Shown here: positions 52,494 through 61,656 of the stretch, piece after piece | Numbering within the stretch: the first letter of the stretch is position 1 | Layout of the letters: the number at the start of each line of letters is the position of its first letter | Assembly: GCF_024199845.1 (NCBI RefSeq) | Contig: NZ_JANADO010000001.1 | Span: forward strand, 1,550,001-1,614,000 | Length of the DNA: 64,000 nt | Direction of reading: 5' to 3' | DNA from: Bradyrhizobium sp. CCGB12 | GTDB taxonomy: Bacteria > Pseudomonadota > Alphaproteobacteria > Rhizobiales > Xanthobacteraceae | Notes under the pieces: model-generated | What the model was told of the DNA's origin: nothing | Database searches by the model: none | What the model saw: the letters and a program-made list of their open reading frames with translations, nothing else | Position numbers and translations under genes: made by a program

Positions 52494-53099
52494 TTAACAA
52501 TTGCGCGCTGCTGTGCCCGCAGCAGCCGCAGTTTTTTGCATGTGCGGCCGCCGCACCTTGCCTGCGCGTGCGCCCTCGAGGATATCGCGGATGCGCGGGG
52601 CGTCTCGAACACAGCGAAACCCATAGCGGCCGGTGTAGTCGGTATCGGGCGAACGCGTCGATCGTCCTGACGCGAAGTTGAGGTGGCCGGCGCCACCGCC
52701 GATGTCGAGGATTTCAAAGGCCGCGTCCATCGCATGGAACGGCGTCTGGCTGACCGTCCGTCTGCCCCAAGCCGTTCGCAGGATCAGCGCGCGGCGATCG
52801 GTGATCAGATAGAGCGTCTGCAGGTCTTGCAGCAGCATCACCAGCGGAGCCGCAATCATCGCAACTCCCAGCATTACGAGAGGTTGGGCGGCCTGATCGA
52901 CCCAACCTTTCCTGACGGCGACGACGGTCAGCAGCAGCCAGGGGAAGCCGAGCCACCACAGAAATCGCCACATGATCATCCGGGCAACGCCGTCGGGCTG
53001 GCCCTGCCAGACCACCTGCTCGCCGTCCTGCAAAGCCTCGGCAAGCAGGCGCCGCAATCCTGCAGAAAACGGAGTGGCACGGATCTCATCCATCCCCAT
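52494..53099 (-). CDS. Bacterial PH-domain (DUF304-like) membrane protein
   Basis: A 201-residue protein. Two hydrophobic helices lie at about 44-66 (WRFLWWLGFPWLLLTVVAV) and 74-94 (PLVMLGVAMIAAPLVMLLQD). A beta-rich domain follows, beginning TLYLITDRRALILRTAWGRR, the bacterial pleckstrin-homology pattern (YxITdxRvl). It also shows GHLNFASGRS and YGFRCVRDAPRIRDILEGAR. The family's role is poorly known. MGMDEIRATPF at ATG 53099 is the chosen start; 53093 is possible. It lies 43 bp downstream of rpe. Confidence 0.82.
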   Translation of the reverse strand: MGMDEIRATPFSAGLRRLLAEALQDGEQVVWQGQPDGVARMIMWRFLWWLGFPWLLLTVVAVRKGWVDQAAQPLVMLGVAMIAAPLVMLLQDLQTLYLITDRRALILRTAWGRRTVSQTPFHAMDAAFEILDIGGGAGHLNFASGRSTRSPDTDYTGRYGFRCVRDAPRIRDILEGARAGKVRRPHMQKTAAAAGTAARNC

Positions 53100-53142
53100 T
53101 GGTCGCACCGGCCACAAGGCCGGTTCGGACCGCGAAAGGTCG

Positions 53143-53844
53143 TCAGATGGCCTCGCCGCGTGCACCCGCGGCCGCGTTGCGGATTGCCGCGATGTTGGTC
53201 TTGTAGGCCTCCTGCGTGCCGCCCCTGAACACGGAGGTGCCGGCGACGAAGGCGTTGGCGCCGGCAGCCGCGAGCGCGCCGGCAACGTCGGGGCCGACGC
53301 CACCATCGACCTCGATGTCGATCGGGCGTCCCGCAAGCATCGCACGGATGTCGCGGATCTTGGAGATCGCGGAGGGGATGAAGGCCTGGCCGCCGAAGCC
53401 GGGATTGACCGACATCACCAGCACGAGGTCGACCAGGTCGAGCACGTATTCGAGCGCGCTGATCGGCGTGCCGGGGTTGAGCGAGACGCCGGCCTTCTTG
53501 CCGAGCCCGCGGATGGCCTGGAGCGAGCGGTGCAGATGGGGACCCGCCTCGGCATGCACCGTGATGTGGTCGCAGCCGGCTTTGGCGAAGGCTTCGAGAT
53601 AGGGATCGCAAGGCGAGATCATCAGATGCGCGTCGAAGATCTTCTTCGTGTGCGGGCGCATCGCCTTGATGATGTCGGGGCCATAGGAGATGTTGGGAAC
53701 GAAGTGCCCGTCCATCACGTCTAGATGGATCCAATCGGCGCCGGCGGCGTCCACCGCGCGCACCTCTTCGCCGAGCTTGGAGAAATCCGAGGCCAGGATC
53801 GAGGGCGCGATGGCCAGGGGGCGGGGGACGAAGGCTTGGGTCAT
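53143..53844 (-). CDS. rpe: Ribulose-phosphate 3-epimerase
   Basis: A 233-residue TIM-barrel enzyme interconverting ribulose-5-phosphate and xylulose-5-phosphate in the pentose phosphate and Calvin cycles. [56 protein letters not shown] and [20 protein letters not shown] are the catalytic-Asp, metal and phosphate sites. The ATG at 53844 (MTQAFVPRP) is preferred to an upstream in-frame ATG at 53892. No Calvin-cycle genes are adjacent, so this is probably the housekeeping copy. Confidence 0.97.
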   Translation of the reverse strand: MTQAFVPRPLAIAPSILASDFSKLGEEVRAVDAAGADWIHLDVMDGHFVPNISYGPDIIKAMRPHTKKIFDAHLMISPCDPYLEAFAKAGCDHITVHAEAGPHLHRSLQAIRGLGKKAGVSLNPGTPISALEYVLDLVDLVLVMSVNPGFGGQAFIPSAISKIRDIRAMLAGRPIDIEVDGGVGPDVAGALAAAGANAFVAGTSVFRGGTQEAYKTNIAAIRNAAAGARGEAI

Positions 53845-54115
53845 GGCGCGGTTTCCGGTGGCGGCCGAAACAAGAATGGCCTCGCCTAACATGGGCCTCT
53901 GCGGCGGGCAATGCAGGAGGAAGCTGCTTCCTGTGGGCGGAAATTTCTGCCGCGACCGGCACGAATTGCCGGTGTTCCCGGGCCGCGCAAGGTGCAGCGA
54001 AAGCGGATTTCATTGAGCTTTTCACGCTGGCACGACGCTTGCTGCTGGTACGACGCTTGCTGACGTCGCCTTCGGAACATTGGTTGCGGCGTGCCGCATC
54101 GGTTGGAGTTGTGCA

Positions 54116-54901
54116 ATGTTGTTTGCCCTTGGCGCCGTATCGAGCGCGCTCGACGCGATCCAGTCTCTAACGAGCTCGAAATCGTCCTCGTCCACGCAGA
54201 AGACGGGGTCGTCGCAAGGCGCAATCAATCCGTTCGCGATCGAGAGCGGCAGCAGCACGACGAGCAACGCGACCTCGTCGGTCAATGCCGGCAAATACCC
54301 GCAGATCGCGCCGGAGACGATGAACGCGCTGTTCGCAGCGCAAAGTCAGTCGACGGACAGCACGAGCAGCTCGGCCAGCTCGAGCTCGACATCCTCGACC
54401 TCGACGAGCCGTGACGCCGCGCTGAAGGACCTGTTCTCGCAGATCGATGCGGACGGCGACGGCAGCATCACCAAGTCCGAATTCGAGAACGCGCTGGGCG
54501 CCGGCGGCACCAACCTCGCGCAGGCCGACGATGTGTTCTCGAAGATGGATTCGAATTCGGACGGCAGCGTAAGTCTGGACGAGATGTCGAAGGCGCTGAA
54601 GAGCGGTCATCACGGCCACCATGCGCAAGGCGCGGGCGGCTCGGGCGACGGATCGGATTCCTCGTCGAAGTCCGGCGGCGGCTCGACCTCGACCACGGCG
54701 ACCAATGCCGACGGCTCGACCACCACCACCGTTACCTATGCCGACGGCTTCAAGATGTCGACGACGGTCCCTGGCGCCTCCAGTTCTTCAAATGCGAACG
54801 GTGGCGGCAATTCGCCGTATGACTGGTTCGGACAGATGATGCAGCGGCAGGCGCAGGCTGCGGCGGGATCGGCGGCATCCTCGATGTCGATGAGCGTGTG
54901 A
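54116..54901 (+). CDS. EF-hand calcium-binding protein, Ser/Gly-rich
   Basis: A 261-residue protein. Two canonical EF-hand loops are seen, DADGDGSITKSEF at about 117-129 and DSNSDGSVSLDEM at about 147-159, each with the Asp/Glu coordination pattern. They are preceded by a Ser-rich linker (STSSSASSSSTSSTSTS, about 80-106) and followed by His-, Gly-, Ser- and Thr-rich low-complexity sequence. There is no clear cleavable signal; the N-terminus MLFALGAVSSALDAIQSLTS is mildly hydrophobic and may direct non-classical export. The gene stands alone, divergent from rpe. It is likely a calcium-dependent regulator or extracellular protein; the target is unknown. Confidence 0.85.
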   Translation: MLFALGAVSSALDAIQSLTSSKSSSSTQKTGSSQGAINPFAIESGSSTTSNATSSVNAGKYPQIAPETMNALFAAQSQSTDSTSSSASSSSTSSTSTSRDAALKDLFSQIDADGDGSITKSEFENALGAGGTNLAQADDVFSKMDSNSDGSVSLDEMSKALKSGHHGHHAQGAGGSGDGSDSSSKSGGGSTSTTATNADGSTTTTVTYADGFKMSTTVPGASSSSNANGGGNSPYDWFGQMMQRQAQAAAGSAASSMSMSV

Positions 54902-54933
54902 GCGCAGAGCACTCTCTCAGCAAATGATGGTGA

Positions 54934-55034
54934 CATGCCGCGCGAAAGCGGGGCATCCAGTACGCCGCGGCCTCCCGGTTCAATCACTGTCGTCTCTGGA
55001 ATACTGGATCGTCCGGTCGTCGCCCGGCGATGAC
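54934..55034. repeat. Intergenic palindromic repeat, about 100 bp
   Basis: ATGCCGCGCGAAAGCGGGGC opens the element, ATCCAGTA pairs with TACTGGAT (54955-54962 and 55001-55008), and it closes with a CCGGTCGTCGCCCGGCGATG hairpin. I recognise the same GGGGCATCCAGTACGCC wording from other Bradyrhizobium intergenic regions. It separates the convergent EF-hand and P1 peptidase genes. Confidence 0.8.
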
Positions 55035-55062
55035 ACCTGACCTGTGGCGAGATGGGCGCAAA

Positions 55063-56061
55063 CTAATCGCCGAACCGGTCCTTCCACGCCGGTTGCGCGC
55101 CGGGGAACGGCAACGTCGTCGCGCCGTAAACGCCGCGCGCGATCGCGCGCGCGACCACGTTGGCTGCGACCGTGCCGAGTTCGGTGAGGCCGACCAGCGG
55201 CTCGATCGGTTTCTCGCAGGTGGCGGCCGCGAACAGCACGTCGCCGTCGGTCGGCGCATGCACCGGATAGATCGCGCGGGCAAAGCCGGTATGCGCGATC
55301 ATCGCCAGCCGCTTGGCCTGCGGCTTGGTCAGCACCGCGTCGGTTACGACGGCCCCGATCGTGGTGTTCTCGCGCGCGCTCGCCGCGGGACCGCCCTTGA
55401 TGCGCATGCGGAGCATGTCGTCGGTGAACTTGTCCGGCAGCCCCTGTCCGCCGAATTCACCGTCCACCTCGAACGGCGCCGCCCAGAACCACGGTCCGTG
55501 ACCGACGGTAACGCTGCCTACCGCGTTGACGGCGACGATCGCTGCGACCTTGACGCCGCTTGGCGTCATCGCCGAGGCCGAGCCGAGCCCGCCTTTGAAT
55601 GTCGCGGTGGTGGCCCCTAAGCCGGCGCCGACGCTGCCGAGCGTGAAGTCCGCGCCGGCGGCGGCCGCTGCGGCGTAGCCGAGGTCGCGATAGGGCGAGA
55701 AGCGACCCCAGGCCTTGTCGCCGCCGTTGAGGAGATCGAACAGGATGGCGCCCGGCACGATCGGGATCAGTGCTTCGCGAACCCGGTGGCCGCGGCCCTG
55801 CTCGGCGAGCCAGGCCTGCACGCCGCCGCCGGTATCGAGGCCAAAGGCAGAGCCGCCCGACAGCGCGATCGCGTCGACGCGCTCGACGGTATTGGCGAGA
55901 TCGAGCAGTGCATCCTCGCGTGTGCCGGGGCCGCCGCCGCGGACGTCGATCGCGGCAACCGCCGGGGCATCGAAGATGATCGCGGTCGTGCCCGAGGCGA
56001 CCTTCGCATCTTCGGCATGGCCGACTCGGACGCCGGCGATGTCGGTGAGGAGATTCTTCAC
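55063..56061 (-). CDS. P1 family peptidase (DmpA/L-aminopeptidase type)
   Basis: A 332-residue N-terminal-nucleophile hydrolase. LLTDIAGVRVGHAEDAKVAS at the N-terminus, ALSGGSAFGLDTGGGVQAWL in the substrate pocket, and SARENTTIGAVVTDAVLTKP near the self-cleavage site are typical. The enzyme is made as a precursor and cuts itself before the nucleophile, which should be the first Thr of that last block (NTTIGAV). Substrates are D- or beta-aminopeptides. I choose the GTG at 56061; a long in-frame extension upstream lacks family support. The gene lies 58 bp downstream of the hybrid kinase gene. Confidence 0.92.
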   Translation of the reverse strand: MKNLLTDIAGVRVGHAEDAKVASGTTAIIFDAPAVAAIDVRGGGPGTREDALLDLANTVERVDAIALSGGSAFGLDTGGGVQAWLAEQGRGHRVREALIPIVPGAILFDLLNGGDKAWGRFSPYRDLGYAAAAAAGADFTLGSVGAGLGATTATFKGGLGSASAMTPSGVKVAAIVAVNAVGSVTVGHGPWFWAAPFEVDGEFGGQGLPDKFTDDMLRMRIKGGPAASARENTTIGAVVTDAVLTKPQAKRLAMIAHTGFARAIYPVHAPTDGDVLFAAATCEKPIEPLVGLTELGTVAANVVARAIARGVYGATTLPFPGAQPAWKDRFGD

Positions 56062-56119
56062 GCTGGCCTCGCGAGCTGAAAGGAGTTCACCTCTGCGATA
56101 GCGCAGAGATGTCGCAGGC

Positions 56120-58951
56120 TCAACTGGCGAGCGCCGTCCTGAGCATCTTGGCGAGCTCGGACTTGCGGTAGGGCTTGGCCAGCAGCAGCACGCCGGAATC
56201 GAGCCGGCCATGATGGACGATGGCGTTCTCGGTGTAGCCCGAGGTAAACAGCGTCTTGAGGTCGGGGCGGCGGCGGGCCGCTTCGTCAGCAAGCTGGCGG
56301 CCATTCATGTTGCCCGGCATGATGATGTCGGTGAACAGCAGGTCGATGGTCTTGTCGCTGTCGATGATGATGAGGGCGTCGGCGCCGTTGGCGGCCTCGA
56401 GCGCGGTGTAGCCGAGGCTCTTGACCTGTGTCACAACATATTGCCGCACCAGCGCGTCATCCTCGACGATCAGGATCTTCTCGCTGCCGCCGGTGATGGG
56501 TACATTCTGGAGCGCCTCGTAGTCGGTCTCCTGCACCCCGGTCGAGCGCGGCAGGTAGATCTTCACGCTCGTGCCGTGGCCTTCCTCGCTGTAGATTTTG
56601 ATGTGGCCGCCTGATTGCTTGACGAACCCGAACACCATGCTCAAGCCCAGGCCGGTGCCCTTGCCGACCTCCTTGGTGGTGAAGAACGGATCGAATACCC
56701 GGTCGATCAATTCCGGAGGGATTCCGGAGCCGGTGTCGCTGACGGCGATCATCACGTAATTGCCGGCGACCAGGTCCGGATTCATGCTGGCATAGCCGTC
56801 ATCCAGGAAAATATTGCGGGTCTCCAGCACCAAAGTGCCGCCGTCGGGCATGGCGTCGCGCGCATTCAGCGCGAGATTGAGGATCGCGGTGGAGAGCTGG
56901 CCGGGGTCGACCAGCGTCGGCCAGGCATCCTCGGTGAGCTGCGGCATGATCGTGATCTGCTCGCCCAGGGTCGGATGCAGCAGCTTGGCGGCTTCGAGCA
57001 CCAGCGCGTTGACGTCGATCTCGCGCGGCTGGAGCGGCTGCTTGCGCGCGAACGCGAGAAGGTGCTTGGTCAGCTGCGCGCCACGCTCGGCCGCATCGTC
57101 GATCAGCTTGGTGATGGCGGCAAGCTCGGGCCGGTCTGCCACCGCGTCGCTGAGAATGCCGATCGTACCGGTGATGACTGTCAGGACATTGTTGAAGTCG
57201 TGGGCGACGCCGCCGGTCAACTGCCCGATGGAGTCCATTTTCTGGACCTGCCGAAGCTGGGCCTCGGCGGCCTGCTTGTCAGTGAGGTCGCGGCCGATGA
57301 AGAAGTGGCGCTTCACCGGCTCGGACCAGGTGCCCATCCAGTTCAGCGTGACCTCGTGACCGTCATAGTGATAGTAGCGCGCCTCGAAGCTGCGCTTGAT
57401 CTGGCCGCGGCGGGCCGCCCGCATCTCGCCCCGGGTGTTCTCGAGGTCATCGGGATGGATGAACTCGGTCGCGCTGTGCCCGACCATGTCCTCGGGGCTG
57501 AAACCGAGGATGTCCTTCACGCTGGGGCTGACCTGGACGAAATTGCCAAAACCGTCGGTAACCAGGATCAGGTCCTGCGACGTCTCGAAGATGCGCTCGC
57601 GCTCTTCGATCTCGCGGCGCAGCTTCTCTCTCGCCTGCTTCTCTTCGGTGATGTCATGGGCGATCTTGGAGGCGCCGATGATCTCCCCATGGTCCGTGCG
57701 CAGGGGAGAAACATTCAGGACGACGTCGAGCGGGCGTCCGTCTTTTCGGATTCGGGTCGTCTCGTGCTGAGCGATCGACTCGTTGCTGGCGATCCGGTTG
57801 AGGATGCTCCTGACCTCGCCCTTGAGATCCGGCGGCACGATGATGTCGATCGGCTGGCCGACGGCCTCGGCGGCGGAGTAGCCGAACAGCTGTTCGGCGG
57901 CTTTGTTCCAGCTGGTGATGATGCCGTCGAGCGTTTTGGTGATGATGGCGTCATTGGAGGACTCGACCACCGCGCCGTACAGCGCGAGGCGCTTGCCGTA
58001 ATAGTCGCGTTCCGAAGCAGATTGCTGCCGCAGCCTGCCGACGAGGCCGACGGTGTGCGCCTGGAGGCGGACATTCTCGATGAGGAGCACTGCGAGCACG
58101 AAGGTCGCCGCGGCGAGGCCGTAGAGCCGGCCGGCATAGAAGCCGAGATCGAAGCGCGCGACGTTGACGATCGCCGACAGTGCAATGTCGAACAGCCAGG
58201 CGCACATGACGACCATCAGCCAGACGTCGATCACCGAATGCGGCCTGCGGAACCAGAGTGAGACGAGCGCGGCAAAGCTCAGCGACCACACGAAGGACAC
58301 GACGCCGATCATGGTCGGCGTGTAGTGGCCGTCGCGCAGCAGGACCGGAAGCAGATCGTGTCCCGCGGTGACGATCCAGCCGAAGACGGCCATCGCGGCG
58401 ATGACGCCGAGCACGCTGACGTAGATTGCGTTGCTGGTCGTGCCCCGAACCCGGGGGCCTCCGTCCTTTTCCTTCAGCCAGGCATAGCCCAGCACGAACA
58501 GCGGGAAGCCGGCGTGCCAGATCATGTAGAGCCAGACCGTGGTCTGCCGGCCCGCGCCGAAGAGCCCGGTCGGTGTGAACAGCCCAGGGAAGGTGAAGGC
58601 ATGGACCAGCGCCGCCGCGGCGGTGAAGAGATAGCCGGTGGCAAGCCACCGCAACGCGCGGGTCCGCAAGACGGCAAATTGCGACAGCAGCAACACTGCC
58701 GTGACGATGTCGCTCACGGCGAGCGCCGATTGATAACTTGCGACGAAGGCGGGGACGGGCAGTAGTGGGGTACCTGCGAACGGCGCAGCCGCTGCGAACA
58801 GGACCGAGGACACGCCGACGATCGTCAATGCTGCGGCGCGGTCGGTCGAGGTGGCCGGCAGCGTCGAAAGAAATGTGCTTCGGTCGATCGTTGCAGGCAC
58901 GTCCACCTCTCGCAGGTCGGTCTTGGGCAGGTTCGTCTCCGCTGGTCTCAT
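56120..58951 (-). CDS. MASE4 hybrid sensor histidine kinase
   Basis: A 943-residue membrane kinase. The N-terminal ~290 residues form an eight-helix MASE4-like sensor (LLLSQFAVLRTRALRWLATG and LYMIWHAGFPLFVLGYAWLK). Two PAS domains follow (AVVESSNDAIITKTLDGIIT; then TSQDLILVTDGFGNFVQVSP). The transmitter H-box is GGVAHDFNNVLTVITGT, and its ATPase has GTGLGLSMVFGFVKQSGGHI. A C-terminal receiver carries the acceptor Asp in LLFTDIIMPGNMNG. The start is uncertain: ATG 58951 is used, but a GTG about 60 bp further in has a better ribosome site. It is divergent from a single-domain response regulator. Confidence 0.93.
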   Translation of the reverse strand: MRPAETNLPKTDLREVDVPATIDRSTFLSTLPATSTDRAAALTIVGVSSVLFAAAAPFAGTPLLPVPAFVASYQSALAVSDIVTAVLLLSQFAVLRTRALRWLATGYLFTAAAALVHAFTFPGLFTPTGLFGAGRQTTVWLYMIWHAGFPLFVLGYAWLKEKDGGPRVRGTTSNAIYVSVLGVIAAMAVFGWIVTAGHDLLPVLLRDGHYTPTMIGVVSFVWSLSFAALVSLWFRRPHSVIDVWLMVVMCAWLFDIALSAIVNVARFDLGFYAGRLYGLAAATFVLAVLLIENVRLQAHTVGLVGRLRQQSASERDYYGKRLALYGAVVESSNDAIITKTLDGIITSWNKAAEQLFGYSAAEAVGQPIDIIVPPDLKGEVRSILNRIASNESIAQHETTRIRKDGRPLDVVLNVSPLRTDHGEIIGASKIAHDITEEKQAREKLRREIEERERIFETSQDLILVTDGFGNFVQVSPSVKDILGFSPEDMVGHSATEFIHPDDLENTRGEMRAARRGQIKRSFEARYYHYDGHEVTLNWMGTWSEPVKRHFFIGRDLTDKQAAEAQLRQVQKMDSIGQLTGGVAHDFNNVLTVITGTIGILSDAVADRPELAAITKLIDDAAERGAQLTKHLLAFARKQPLQPREIDVNALVLEAAKLLHPTLGEQITIMPQLTEDAWPTLVDPGQLSTAILNLALNARDAMPDGGTLVLETRNIFLDDGYASMNPDLVAGNYVMIAVSDTGSGIPPELIDRVFDPFFTTKEVGKGTGLGLSMVFGFVKQSGGHIKIYSEEGHGTSVKIYLPRSTGVQETDYEALQNVPITGGSEKILIVEDDALVRQYVVTQVKSLGYTALEAANGADALIIIDSDKTIDLLFTDIIMPGNMNGRQLADEAARRRPDLKTLFTSGYTENAIVHHGRLDSGVLLLAKPYRKSELAKMLRTALAS

Positions 58952-59167
58952 TCGGCCAACAGCCCGTTCATGGTAGCCGGTTCTGGGCCCGCATCGTGAA
59001 CGGAACCGGTTACGACTCAACCGAAGGTTACAGCTTTCTTAATTTCGGTGGGGACACGGAATAGGGATCGGGTAAGGTGCGCTTTACTGGGCGGTGTCAT
59101 AATGCTCCTGCGCCGCGGCGCGTTCCAGGTTTGAATCAGCCGATTTTGTTCTCGAGAGTTGTTCCCC

Positions 59168-59554
59168 ATGCCCCGCGTTCTCGTCATCGACGACCAGAAG
59201 GGCGTCCGCGCGATGATCGCGATGGTGCTTCGGGTCAATCATTTCGAGGTCGTGGAGGCCGAGAGCGGTGCCTCCGGGCTGAACGCCTTCGCGGAAAGCC
59301 CATTTGACGCGGCAATCGTCGACATCTTCCTCGGCGACACCAGCGGCGTCGACGTCATCGCGAGCCTGCGCGAGCGCGCGCCGACGCTCCCCGTCATTGC
59401 GGTATCCGGGATGACGGCGCTCGATTTCATGGAACAATCGCCGCACCTTGCCAACGTGGCCTGCCTGCAAAAGCCGTTTCGGCCGAACGATCTCCTGCAA
59501 GCCTTGCGGAAGGCCCAGGCCGCGGCGGGCGGCGAACTGCCCGAAGCCGTCTGA
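59168..59554 (+). CDS. Single-domain response regulator
   Basis: A 128-residue CheY-like receiver with no output domain. PRVLVIDDQKGVRAMIAMVL gives the acidic pair, AAIVDIFLGDTSGVDVIASL the acceptor Asp, VIAVSGMT the Ser/Thr, and CLQKPFRPNDLLQAL the Lys. MPRVLVIDD at ATG 59168 is the chosen start; a short in-frame extension begins at 59159. It is divergent from the MASE4 hybrid kinase (216-bp gap), so phosphorelay from that kinase's receiver is plausible. It converges on the liv operon terminator. Confidence 0.94.
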   Translation: MPRVLVIDDQKGVRAMIAMVLRVNHFEVVEAESGASGLNAFAESPFDAAIVDIFLGDTSGVDVIASLRERAPTLPVIAVSGMTALDFMEQSPHLANVACLQKPFRPNDLLQALRKAQAAAGGELPEAV

Positions 59555-59572
59555 CCTTACCGCAAGAAGAAA

Positions 59573-59595
59573 CGCCCCGGGGGTAAGCCGGGGCG
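59573..59595 (-). terminator. Terminator of the liv operon
   Basis: On the minus strand CGCCCCGG, seven-base loop CTTACCC, and CCGGGGCG make an 8-bp GC stem followed by TTTCTTCTT. It lies 39 bp after the livJ stop and could also stop the convergent response-regulator transcript. Confidence 0.75.
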
Positions 59596-59633
59596 TGGTG
59601 ATGATTGATGGGACTTGAGGTCAAGGCCGACGG

Positions 59634-60752
59634 TTAGGTGCCGTTGCCGCTGATCTCGGCGTAGTTGCCCTTGGCATCCCACTTGTAGACAACGTAGTCG
59701 ATCTGCTTGATGTCGCCCTTGGCGTCATACTCGATCGGGCCGATCACGGTGTCCCACTTGCCGGCCTTCATCGCCTCCATGACCTTCTTGGCGTCGGTGG
59801 TGCCGGCCTTCTTCGCTGCCTGCGACCAGACCTGCATCGCCGCGTAGGTGTAGAGCGTGTAGCCCTCGGGATCGATCCCCTTGGCCTTGAACGCCTCGAC
59901 GATCTTCTTCGCCGTCGGCTTGTTGCGCGGATCGGGGCCGAAGGTGAACAGCGTGCCTTCGCCGGCCGGACCGGTGATGGAGGCGTACTCCTTGTCGGCG
60001 AGCGCGTCGCCGGCCATCAGCACGGTCTTGAGGCCCTGGTCGCGCATCTGACGCAGGATCAGGCCGCTCTCCTGATGATAGCCGCCGACATAGACGAGGT
60101 CGATGTTGTCGCGCTTCAGGCGCGAGACGATCGCGTTGAAGTCCTTGTCGCCCTTGTTGTAGGATTCGTACATCTTCTCGGTGATGCCGGCCTTGTTGAG
60201 CGCCTTCTTGGTCTCGTCGGCAAGACCCTTGCCGTAGGTGGTCTTGTCGTTGAGGATCGCGATGTTCTTGCCCTTGAAGTTCTTGGCGATGTACTGCGCG
60301 GCGATCAGGCCCTGCTGGTCGTCGCGGCCGCAGACGCGGGCCACGTTCCAGAGCTTGCGCTCGGTGAAGGTCGGGTTGGTCGAGGCCGGCGTGATCTGGA
60401 GCACGTTGCCGTCGGCATAGGCCTCAGAGGCGGGGATCGACGACGACGAGCAATAGTGCCCGGCCACGAACGGGATTTTTGCGCCGGCGATTTTCTCGGC
60501 GATCGACCGCGCCTGCTTGGGATCGCAGGCGTCGTCATTGACACTAAGCGCGAGCTTCTTGCCGTTGACGCCGCCGGCGGCGTTGATGTCGGCCACGGCC
60601 ATTTCGGCGCCGTTCTTCATCTGGCGGCCGAAGGCGGACTCGCCGCCGGTCATCGGGCCTGCGACTGCGACGGTGACATCCTGCGCGAATGCCGCGCTCG
60701 ATAGCGCGAGCGATGCGCCGAATGCCAGACCGATGAGCTTGAGTGATTTCAT
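59634..60752 (-). CDS. livJ: Branched-chain amino acid ABC transporter binding protein
   Basis: A 372-residue periplasmic receptor. The Sec signal (LIGLAFGASLALSSAAFAQ) is followed by DVTVAVAGPMTGGESAFGRQ, then the Leu/Ile/Val-binding type I fold with VAGHYCSSSSIPASEAYADG, FNAIVSRLKRDNIDLVYVGG and YTYAAMQVWSQAAKKAGTTD. It should bind branched-chain or related amino acids for the LivHMGF system encoded upstream. The ATG at 60752 is chosen; an upstream in-frame extension to 60794 has no support. It is the last gene of the operon, 169 bp after livF, with its own terminator. Confidence 0.95.
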   Translation of the reverse strand: MKSLKLIGLAFGASLALSSAAFAQDVTVAVAGPMTGGESAFGRQMKNGAEMAVADINAAGGVNGKKLALSVNDDACDPKQARSIAEKIAGAKIPFVAGHYCSSSSIPASEAYADGNVLQITPASTNPTFTERKLWNVARVCGRDDQQGLIAAQYIAKNFKGKNIAILNDKTTYGKGLADETKKALNKAGITEKMYESYNKGDKDFNAIVSRLKRDNIDLVYVGGYHQESGLILRQMRDQGLKTVLMAGDALADKEYASITGPAGEGTLFTFGPDPRNKPTAKKIVEAFKAKGIDPEGYTLYTYAAMQVWSQAAKKAGTTDAKKVMEAMKAGKWDTVIGPIEYDAKGDIKQIDYVVYKWDAKGNYAEISGNGT

Positions 60753-60921
60753 GAGATACCTCGCGGGTGGTAACCTGTGGAAGTTGCCGGGCACGCCCGG
60801 TCCAAACCGGCGCCATTCTCGAATGAAATTACGGAGAAGTCACCGGCAAAATGCGCGCATTGGTGGAGATATCGCCAAATTCGGCCGCACCTGATTCGCC
60901 CTTGGCTGCGGTTGGAAGGCG

Positions 60922-61656
60922 TCAGCCGTGCCGGCCGCCCTCCAGATAGGCGGCGCGAATCTCGGGGCGCTGCAGCAACTCGGCGCCGGTCCCGGCCAGC
61001 GTGATCAGGCCATTGACCATGACATAACCGCGGTGGGCCAGCTTGAGCGCATGGTTGGCGTTCTGCTCGACGATCAGAACGGTCAGGCCGTCCTGCCGGT
61101 TCAGGGTGCGGATGGCATCGAAAATCTGGCGCGCGATCAGCGGCGCGAGGCCAAGCGAGGGCTCGTCGAGCAGGAGCAGCCGGGGGCGGCTCATCAGCGC
61201 GCGGCCGATCGCCAGCATCTGCTGCTCCCCGCCGGACAGGGTTCCACCGCGCTGGGCATAACGCTCCTTCAGCCGCGGAAACAGCGTGAACACGCGTTGC
61301 AGCGTCGCCTCGCGTTCTGTGTCCGTGCATTCGGTGGCGTCTGCCCCCATCTGGAGGTTTTCCGCTACGCTCATGCGCGGGAAGATGCGGCGGCCTTCCG
61401 GTGATTGCGCGATGCGCAAATGCGCGATCTCGTGGGTGGGAACGTCCGTGATGTCGCGACCTTCGTACAGGATCTGGCCGGCGCGGGCGCGCGGCTTGCC
61501 GAAGATCGTCATCATCAGCGTCGATTTGCCGGCGCCGTTGGCGCCGATCAGGGCGACGATCTCGCCGGCATTGATCTCGACGTCGACGCCTTTCAGCGCC
61601 TCGATCTTGCCGTAGGCGGCGCGAAGATCGCGGATCGCGAGCAGGGGGGAGGTCAC
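60922..61656 (-). CDS. livF: Branched-chain amino acid ABC transporter ATPase LivF
   Basis: A 244-residue cytosolic ATPase. Walker A is ALIGANGAGKSTLMMTIFG, the ABC signature is GGTLSGGEQQMLAIGRALMS, Walker B is RLLLLDEPSLGLAP, and the switch His is in HRGY. ERYAQRGGTLSGGE and IAHLRIAQSPEGRRIFPRMS are LivF-like. The GTG start at 61656 overlaps the livG stop (GTGA), so the two are coupled. It powers uptake together with LivG through LivH and LivM. Confidence 0.96.
   Translation of the reverse strand: MTSPLLAIRDLRAAYGKIEALKGVDVEINAGEIVALIGANGAGKSTLMMTIFGKPRARAGQILYEGRDITDVPTHEIAHLRIAQSPEGRRIFPRMSVAENLQMGADATECTDTEREATLQRVFTLFPRLKERYAQRGGTLSGGEQQMLAIGRALMSRPRLLLLDEPSLGLAPLIARQIFDAIRTLNRQDGLTVLIVEQNANHALKLAHRGYVMVNGLITLAGTGAELLQRPEIRAAYLEGGRHG

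Noticed and set aside
56615..58261. 548-codon ORF antisense to the hybrid histidine kinase
   Set aside because: Another GC-driven shadow; the opposite strand encodes a complete PAS/HisKA/ATPase protein.
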